From contig DATMAC010000283.1 of assembly GCA_035573655.1 (NCBI GenBank), forward strand, positions 1 to 9,371: DNA of 9,371 nucleotides. The letters are read 5' to 3'. A program made the position numbers and the translations under genes. This stretch comes from Thermoflexus sp035573655 (lineage in GTDB: Bacteria; Chloroflexota; Anaerolineae; Thermoflexales; Thermoflexaceae). The notes below the pieces were generated by a model. That model made no database searches and was not told where the DNA came from. It saw only the letters and a program-made list of their open reading frames with translations. Below, in pieces: positions 5,518-9,371 of the stretch (its first letter is position 1; each line of letters begins with the position of its first letter).

Positions 5518-8064
5518 TCAGCTGGGCTCCACGGGGCCCTGCCAGAAGCGGGTCACGGCTTCCGCCAGGCGCTGATGCTCCGGGGCCTGAAGGTTCGGGT
5601 CGCGCTCGGCCAGCCGCTCCGCTGCCTCCCGGGCGATCTCCAGGAGGCGTAAATCCGTCAGATCAGCCAGGCGCATCTCCGGGAAGCCGCTCTGGCGGGT
5701 CCCCAGGAAATCGCCCGGCCCGCGCATCTCGAGGTCCTTCTGAGCCAGCTGGAAGCCGTCATAGATGGTCTCAATGGCCCGGAGGCGCTCGATGGCGCTC
5801 TCAGAGGGGGATTCGGCCAGCAGGAGGCAATAGGATTGATGGCTGCTTCGTCCGACCCGGCCCCGGAACTGATGCAGCTGGGCCAGCCCGAACCGATCCG
5901 CCCCTTCGATCAGGATCACCGTGGCGTTGGGCACATCCACGCCCACCTCGACCACCGGGGTGGCCACGAGGATCTGGATCTCCCCGCGGGCGAAGGCGCT
6001 CATCACGGCCTCTTTCTCCTCGGATTTCATCCGCCCGTGGATCAGGCCCAGCCGGAGGTCCGGGAAGATCTCGCGTTGCAAGCGTTCGTATTCCTCTACC
6101 GCCGCTTTCGCCTCGATTTTATCGGAGCCTTCCACCAGGGGACAAATAATGTAAGCCTGGCGGCCTTGCTCGACCTGACGGCGGATGAAGGCGTAGGCCC
6201 GCTCGCGCTCCTCCGGCATCAGCCAGCGGGTCAGCACCGGCCGTCGACCCGGCGGCATCTCATCCAGGACCGAGAGATCCAAATCGCCGTAGAGGGTGAG
6301 GGCCAGGGTGCGGGGGATCGGCGTGGCCGTCATCACCAGCACGTGCGGGTTGTAGCCTTTGCCCCGCAGGGCCGCCCGTTGCAACACCCCAAAGCGTTGT
6401 TGTTCATCAATAACCACGAAGGCCAGGTCGTGGAAGTTCACTTCCTCTTGGATCAGAGCATGCGTTCCCACCACCAGATGGCAGGTCCCCTCGGCCAGTT
6501 CCCCGTAGATCAGCGCCCGCTCTGTCCCTGTGACCCCGGAGGTCAACAAGCGGATGGTTGGTGTGGGAAGCCCGGCGCCGGCCCAGCGCTCCGCCAGGGC
6601 GATCAGGGTTCGGTAATGTTGTTCCGCCAGGATCTCGGTCGGGGCCATGATCGCGCTTTGGGCCCCCGCCAGGAAGACCGCGTAGGCGGCCAGCGCCGCC
6701 ACCACGGTCTTACCGGAGCCCACCTCTCCCTGGAGCAGGCGGTTCATCGGCACGCCCGAGCGCATATCCGCCAGGATCTGGGCCAGGGCCCGCTGCTGAG
6801 CGCCGGTGAGGGGGAAGGGGAGGGCCTCGATGGCCCGCCCGAGGGCCGCTTCGTCGAACGAGAGGGCCCGCCCCGGGACGCTGCGCCACCGCCGGCGAAC
6901 TTCCAGCAGCCCGATCTGCAGATAGAACACCTCATCGAAGGCCAGGCGCCGGCGCGCTTGCTCCAGGGGCTCCCAATCCTCTGGGAAATGAACTTGCTTC
7001 AACGCGGTGGAGAGATCCGGGAAACCGTAGGCCTCCCGGATCCAGCTTGGGATCGGATCCTCGATCCGGTCCGCCCAGTAGTCTACCACTCGTTTGAGGA
7101 TGGTGCGCATCCAGCGCTGGGTGAGGCCCTCCGTCAAGGGATAGATGGGGACGATACGGGCGGTGTGCAGCAGCTCCCGATCAGCGGGCTCCCACTCCGG
7201 GGAACGGAACACCGGGCGGCCCAGGAACTCATCCACCCGCCCGCTCACGACGATGAACTGGCCTGGCTGAATACGATCGAGCAGATACGGCTGGTTAAAC
7301 CAGGTGCACTCGATGACCCCAGAGCCGTCCGTGAGGAGCGCTTTGATGACCGTGAGGCCGTTCCCAGTCTGTTTGCTCCCGATATCCATCACCTCGCCGA
7401 TCACGGTCACCTCTTCCCCCACCCGGAGGCGGTTGATCGGCTTAAGGGCGCGGAAGTCCACATATCGGCGAGGGAGCAGATACAGCAGATCCCGAATGGT
7501 TTGGGCCCCGAGGCGGGCCAGGCGTTGGGCTCGCTCTCGTCCCACCCCATGGATCAAATGGACCGGGGCATCCAGCCCCATGGCTTCCACTTTCGCGGCC
7601 AGTTTAGGGGAGACGGGAGGGACCTTGCGGGAACGCGCACGGGCGGGCGCCGCCCGCGCGGGCTGTATCGGGGGCACAGGCGTCTGCGGTTCCGCCTGGG
7701 GTTCCCCGGCGGGAGGGGCGGTCGGTGAAGGGGTAGGTTTGGGTACGGATGGTGAGACCGCCGGGGCCGCCCGGGAGGTTCGGGCTTCCCGCTCCCGCTG
7801 GAGACCCTCTTGGATTCGAGCCTCAATCTCCTCGATCAACCGCCGACGTTCTTCGGTGTCAGCGTCTTCATAGCGTCGAAGATCCGCGTAGATCGTCTCC
7901 AGGAGGAGGAGAAGCTCCGGATCATGTTCCTTCAGGGAGGCACGGGCCTGACGATACCAGTGATCGGCGAATCGGCCCATTCCCCCGATCACGATGCGGT
8001 TCCGGTAACCGTCTTGGGCTTCATGTTTTAGGATTTTCTGCAGCTGGGCGAAGGGCGAAGCCAT
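5518..8064 (-). CDS. recG: ATP-dependent DNA helicase RecG with an N-terminal extension
   Basis: RecG reverses stalled replication forks and branch-migrates Holliday-type junctions. With this start it has 848 residues against about 690 in E. coli. Residues 1-95 are a charged helical extension, 96-150 a Pro/Ala-rich linker, 165-201 a helix-hairpin-helix-like stretch (HLIHGVGRERAQRLARLG) and about 215-290 the OB-fold wedge. The SF2 motor follows: Walker A GEVGSGKT with Lys452, DEQQ at 553-556, TATPIPRTLAL, and QFRGRVGR with Gln732. DEQQ in place of DEQH is a common variant. The C-terminal Gly-Asp-Phe-Leu-Gly-Thr-Arg-Gln-Ser-Gly segment is also present. ATG 8064 is chosen because AGGAGG lies about 4 nt upstream; a TTG-start frame from 8130 lacks such a site. 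Extended RecG proteins occur in other thermophiles such as Thermotoga. Confidence 0.95.
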   Translation of the reverse strand: MASPFAQLQKILKHEAQDGYRNRIVIGGMGRFADHWYRQARASLKEHDPELLLLLETIYADLRRYEDADTEERRRLIEEIEARIQEGLQREREARTSRAAPAVSPSVPKPTPSPTAPPAGEPQAEPQTPVPPIQPARAAPARARSRKVPPVSPKLAAKVEAMGLDAPVHLIHGVGRERAQRLARLGAQTIRDLLYLLPRRYVDFRALKPINRLRVGEEVTVIGEVMDIGSKQTGNGLTVIKALLTDGSGVIECTWFNQPYLLDRIQPGQFIVVSGRVDEFLGRPVFRSPEWEPADRELLHTARIVPIYPLTEGLTQRWMRTILKRVVDYWADRIEDPIPSWIREAYGFPDLSTALKQVHFPEDWEPLEQARRRLAFDEVFYLQIGLLEVRRRWRSVPGRALSFDEAALGRAIEALPFPLTGAQQRALAQILADMRSGVPMNRLLQGEVGSGKTVVAALAAYAVFLAGAQSAIMAPTEILAEQHYRTLIALAERWAGAGLPTPTIRLLTSGVTGTERALIYGELAEGTCHLVVGTHALIQEEVNFHDLAFVVIDEQQRFGVLQRAALRGKGYNPHVLVMTATPIPRTLALTLYGDLDLSVLDEMPPGRRPVLTRWLMPEERERAYAFIRRQVEQGRQAYIICPLVEGSDKIEAKAAVEEYERLQREIFPDLRLGLIHGRMKSEEKEAVMSAFARGEIQILVATPVVEVGVDVPNATVILIEGADRFGLAQLHQFRGRVGRSSHQSYCLLLAESPSESAIERLRAIETIYDGFQLAQKDLEMRGPGDFLGTRQSGFPEMRLADLTDLRLLEIAREAAERLAERDPNLQAPEHQRLAEAVTRFWQGPVEPS

Positions 8065-8194
8065 TCCGCCTCCTCTCCTCAGACCTTTGGATTTGCTCGC
8101 CGTTTTTTGATCTACGGTGATCGAGGGCAAGGGAGTGACCTACGACAACCCTTATTGCCCCCATCATGGGAGCGCTGGAATGGTGGCATCCCCC

Positions 8195-8551
8195 TCATGG
8201 CTTAAGCCACACGCGGACGGGCAGGCGTGGGGTGTCTTCATACCAATGGCGCACGGTCGCTGCGCCGTATTTCTCTCGAAACCAGTCGGTCACCGTGGGG
8301 AGCCATTCCGGCGACAGCAGCTCGGCGACCCCTTCCCAACGTCCTCTCTCCGCCTCGACGATCACTTGGGGATCTACGCTCAGGTTCTGATACCAATCGG
8401 TTCCCTGGCCGTGGGATCGGGCGTGAGCCATCAAATAGATGGCCCCGTCCCGATAAACGAACCAAAGCTCCACCCGATGAGGCTGGCCTGTGCGCCGGCC
8501 TCGAGTGATCAGATCCAGTACATCTGCTTCCTCTAAAGGATGTGAGGACAT
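8195..8551 (-). CDS. Small deazaflavin (F420)-dependent nitroreductase-like protein (DDN / DUF385 family)
   Basis: The 118-residue protein matches the split beta-barrel of the DDN group. The opening strand with LITRGRRTGQPHRVELWFVY (residues 14-33) holds the typical Thr-Arg-Gly-Arg-x-Thr-Gly-x-Pro-x-x-x-x-Leu-Trp pattern. AIYLMAH follows, then DWYQNLSVDPQVIVEA (52-67), the conserved Trp-Tyr-x-Asn-Leu stretch. Members use coenzyme F420 or flavin for hydride transfer; the substrate is unknown and some are only cofactor binders. The C-terminal DWFREKYGAATVRHWYEDTP with a final VRVWL strand completes the barrel. A GGAG lies 5 nt before the ATG, and a TATACT box 37 nt before it. The gene reads the same way as recG but 130 nt separate them, so it may be a separate unit. 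If truly F420-dependent, the host should make F420. Confidence 0.8.
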   Translation of the reverse strand: MSSHPLEEADVLDLITRGRRTGQPHRVELWFVYRDGAIYLMAHARSHGQGTDWYQNLSVDPQVIVEAERGRWEGVAELLSPEWLPTVTDWFREKYGAATVRHWYEDTPRLPVRVWLKP

Positions 8552-8588
8552 CGATGCTCCGGCTTAATAGGATCTCTTCACCGAATCA

Positions 8589-8594
8589 AGTATA
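8589..8594 (-). promoter_or_regulatory. Possible -10 element for the DDN-like gene (TATACT)
   Basis: TATACT on the minus strand lies 37 nt before the ATG at 8551. A TTGCAC is present upstream but only 12 nt away, too close for a standard -35; nothing better is seen at 16-18 nt. Confidence 0.4.
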
Positions 8595-8670
8595 ACGCAA
8601 ATCTGGGTGCAACTATTCAGCCGTTCTCACGCAGCGCCAATACGGATGTAGGCGGTTTCCTCTTGAGGAC

Positions 8671-8717
8671 TTTTGGGGCTGGGCCGTACGCCTTCGGTGC
8701 GCGGCCCAGCCCCAAAA
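8671..8717. terminator. Long hairpin with cUUCGg loop, candidate terminator
   Basis: A perfect 16-bp inverted repeat (TTTTGGGGCTGGGCCG at 8671-8686 and its complement at 8702-8717) continues after a two-base bulge into CGC/GCG and a CTTCGG tetraloop centre. On the plus strand it is followed by TATTTT, and its own arms end in AAAA/TTTT, so it could terminate in either direction. No plus-strand gene runs into it. For minus-strand transcripts it lies between tuf and the DDN-like gene, but the 3' side reads AAAAG with no T-tract. Confidence 0.5.
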
Positions 8718-8723
8718 TATTTT

Positions 8724-8764
8724 CCATCTCCTCCTACGACCCTTTGGGCCGTGGGAGGAGATGG
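8724..8764. other. Second long hairpin adjacent to the first
   Basis: An 11-bp perfect inverted repeat (CCATCTCCTCC / GGAGGAGATGG) extends through a GT wobble and three more pairs, one A-C mismatch and CCC-TTT-GGG to give a stem of about 18 pairs with a 3-nt loop. It is separated from the previous hairpin by only six bases, and the AAAATATTTT between the two stems is itself palindromic. Confidence 0.55.
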
Positions 8765-8775
8765 GGAGTGGGGTG

Positions 8776-8961
8776 TCACCGAAACCTCATCCTGCTACGC
8801 GCGGGGTTGACAGTGGGTTCTCCACCGGATATGGAAACGGTGAAGGGTGGTAGAGGTTCCCCATCGGGAACCAATAAGAGGGGAGAGGCGTGGGAGACCC
8901 CTGCGAAACGGGAACGAGAGGGAATAACCGGTCCTGAATCCCTTGAACCTCTGGAGTCCAT
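8776..8961 (-). CDS. Doubtful small ORF, 61 residues
   Basis: The only support is AAGGAG (8967-8972) placed 5 nt before an ATG, with the ORF lying between the tuf terminator and the paired hairpins. The predicted product is rich in Ser, Pro, Arg and Gly, with no membrane segment, motif or family I recognise, and the alternative frame (8795-9019) is equally open. It could be a chance ORF in a structured intergenic region. Confidence 0.15.
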   Translation of the reverse strand: MDSRGSRDSGPVIPSRSRFAGVSHASPLLLVPDGEPLPPFTVSISGGEPTVNPARSRMRFR

Positions 8962-9004
8962 CGCTTCTCCTTTTCAGGCGGAAAGGACGGTCCGAACGAA
9001 AAGC

Positions 9005-9040
9005 AAGAGCGGCCCCCACCGGAATTGGGAGGCCGCTCTT
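9005..9040 (-). terminator. Intrinsic terminator downstream of tuf
   Basis: On the minus strand, AAGAGCGGCC pairs perfectly with GGCCGCTCTT (10 bp), with three further G-C pairs inside beyond one bulged base, and the stem is followed by TTGCTTTTCG. It lies about 90 nt past the tuf stop codon, a suitable place for ending the tuf transcript. Confidence 0.75.
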
Positions 9041-9130
9041 CGGGGTATGCTCCAGGTGATTACCGCGCCGCCTGCGTCAAGACGGGGATCTGCCTCTATG
9101 AATCCCCCTTGGGTCAAGTTCAACAAAGTC

Positions 9131-9371
9131 CTACTCCAAGATTTTGGTGACGACGCCGGCGCCGACGGTGAGTCCGCCTTCGCGGATGGCGAAGCGCAGT
9201 CCTTCTTCGATCGCCACGGGGGCGATCAGTCGCACCCGCAGGTTCACGTTATCGCCGGGCATCACCATCTCCACCCCCGCCGGCAGCTGGATCTCCCCCG
9301 TCACATCCGCCGTCCGGAAGTAAAACTGCGGCTTGTACCCGCTGAAGAACGCCTTGTGCCGCCCCCCCTCC
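9131..9371 (-). CDS. tuf: Elongation factor Tu, C-terminal part, cut by the window edge
   Basis: The last 79 or so codons of EF-Tu, which carries aminoacyl-tRNA to the ribosome with GTP. The frame is read from the right edge to TAG at 9131-9133. Visible are HKAFFSGYKPQFYFRTADVT (domain 3, with the YKPQFYFR tRNA-binding stretch), GEIQLPAGVEMVMPGDNVN, LIAPVAIEEGLRFAIREGG and the terminal TVGAGVVTKILE, a canonical EF-Tu ending. It runs off the right edge, so its G domain and start are not seen. It reads in the same direction as the rest but is separated from it by a terminator and about 580 nt. Confidence 0.97.
   Translation of the reverse strand, partial: EGGRHKAFFSGYKPQFYFRTADVTGEIQLPAGVEMVMPGDNVNLRVRLIAPVAIEEGLRFAIREGGLTVGAGVVTKILE

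Larger units (their letters stand above)
8552..9130. other. Intergenic region of about 580 nt between tuf and the DDN-like gene
   Basis: No convincing protein gene is present. The region holds, from left to right: a possible -10 box (8589-8594), two long adjacent hairpins (8671-8717 and 8724-8764), a short ORF with a good ribosome site (8776-8961), a small perfect hairpin GGTTCCC-CATC-GGGAACC (8855-8872), and the tuf terminator (9005-9040). Between 9041 and 9130 I see nothing recognisable; neither strand forms a tRNA cloverleaf or carries a GTTCGAATC-type T-loop. Confidence 0.6.

Noticed and set aside
5836..7728. Long plus-strand ORF of 630 codons opposite recG
   Set aside because: It is antisense to an unmistakable RecG, has a His/Gly/Pro/Arg-rich composition typical of GC-rich shadow frames and no recognisable motif.
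8065..8130. Upstream TTG start extending RecG by 22 residues
   Set aside because: The inner ATG at 8064 has a strong AGGAGG at close spacing and the TTG does not; the added residues are low-complexity and basic.
8807..8835. Plus-strand promoter: TTGACA with TATGGA 17 nt on
   Set aside because: The -35 is perfect but the -10 matches only at three positions and no plus-strand gene or RNA follows.
9041..9130. tRNA gene beside tuf, as seen in many bacteria
   Set aside because: Neither strand shows a cloverleaf, an acceptor stem or a T-loop consensus.

Overview
The window is GC-rich, densely packed bacterial DNA. Almost everything is on the minus strand. GC content, the coaD / coiled-coil gene order, an F420-type oxidoreductase and intergenic GTAGGGGC-type palindromes suggest a Chloroflexota-like, possibly thermophilic bacterium. 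That placement is an inference from memory of such genomes; no marker here proves it.

Layout, left to right: the 3' end of a plus-strand EamA-type (DMT) permease converges on a long minus-strand run. Read in its own direction, that run is recG, coaD, a DivIVA/ATPase-like coiled-coil gene, rdgB, a membrane thioredoxin-like gene, lgt, a five-haem cytochrome c and a GT1-type glycosyltransferase. Spacing from coaD to the thioredoxin-like gene is about 10 nt or overlapping. The cytochrome and glycosyltransferase share an ATGA overlap. Upstream of recG lie a small deazaflavin-dependent oxidoreductase gene, a roughly 580-nt non-coding stretch with strong hairpins, and the 3' end of tuf with its terminator.

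The most interesting feature is the thioredoxin-like gene at 3312..3812. Its reading frame is broken by one in-frame UGA exactly where the first cysteine of a thioredoxin CxxC motif should be (UGA-Leu-Gly-Cys). The frame then runs open for another 79 codons through the rest of a thioredoxin fold, including a Thr-Pro cis-proline motif. A compact hairpin lies 22-36 nt after the UGA with a G in its apical loop, as expected of a bacterial SECIS element. I read it as one 166-residue membrane-anchored selenoprotein (Sec87) rather than two ORFs or a pseudogene. No selenocysteine machinery gene lies in the window, so the reading is unproven.

Second in interest is a cluster of palindromes between lgt and the cytochrome gene. 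Two units of the same 27-nt design carry different but internally complementary stem bases, and one unit supplies the lgt stop codon.

Functionally the run mixes DNA repair (RecG), CoA synthesis (CoaD), nucleotide-pool sanitation (RdgB) and envelope functions (Lgt, membrane redox protein, cytochrome c, glycosyltransferase).
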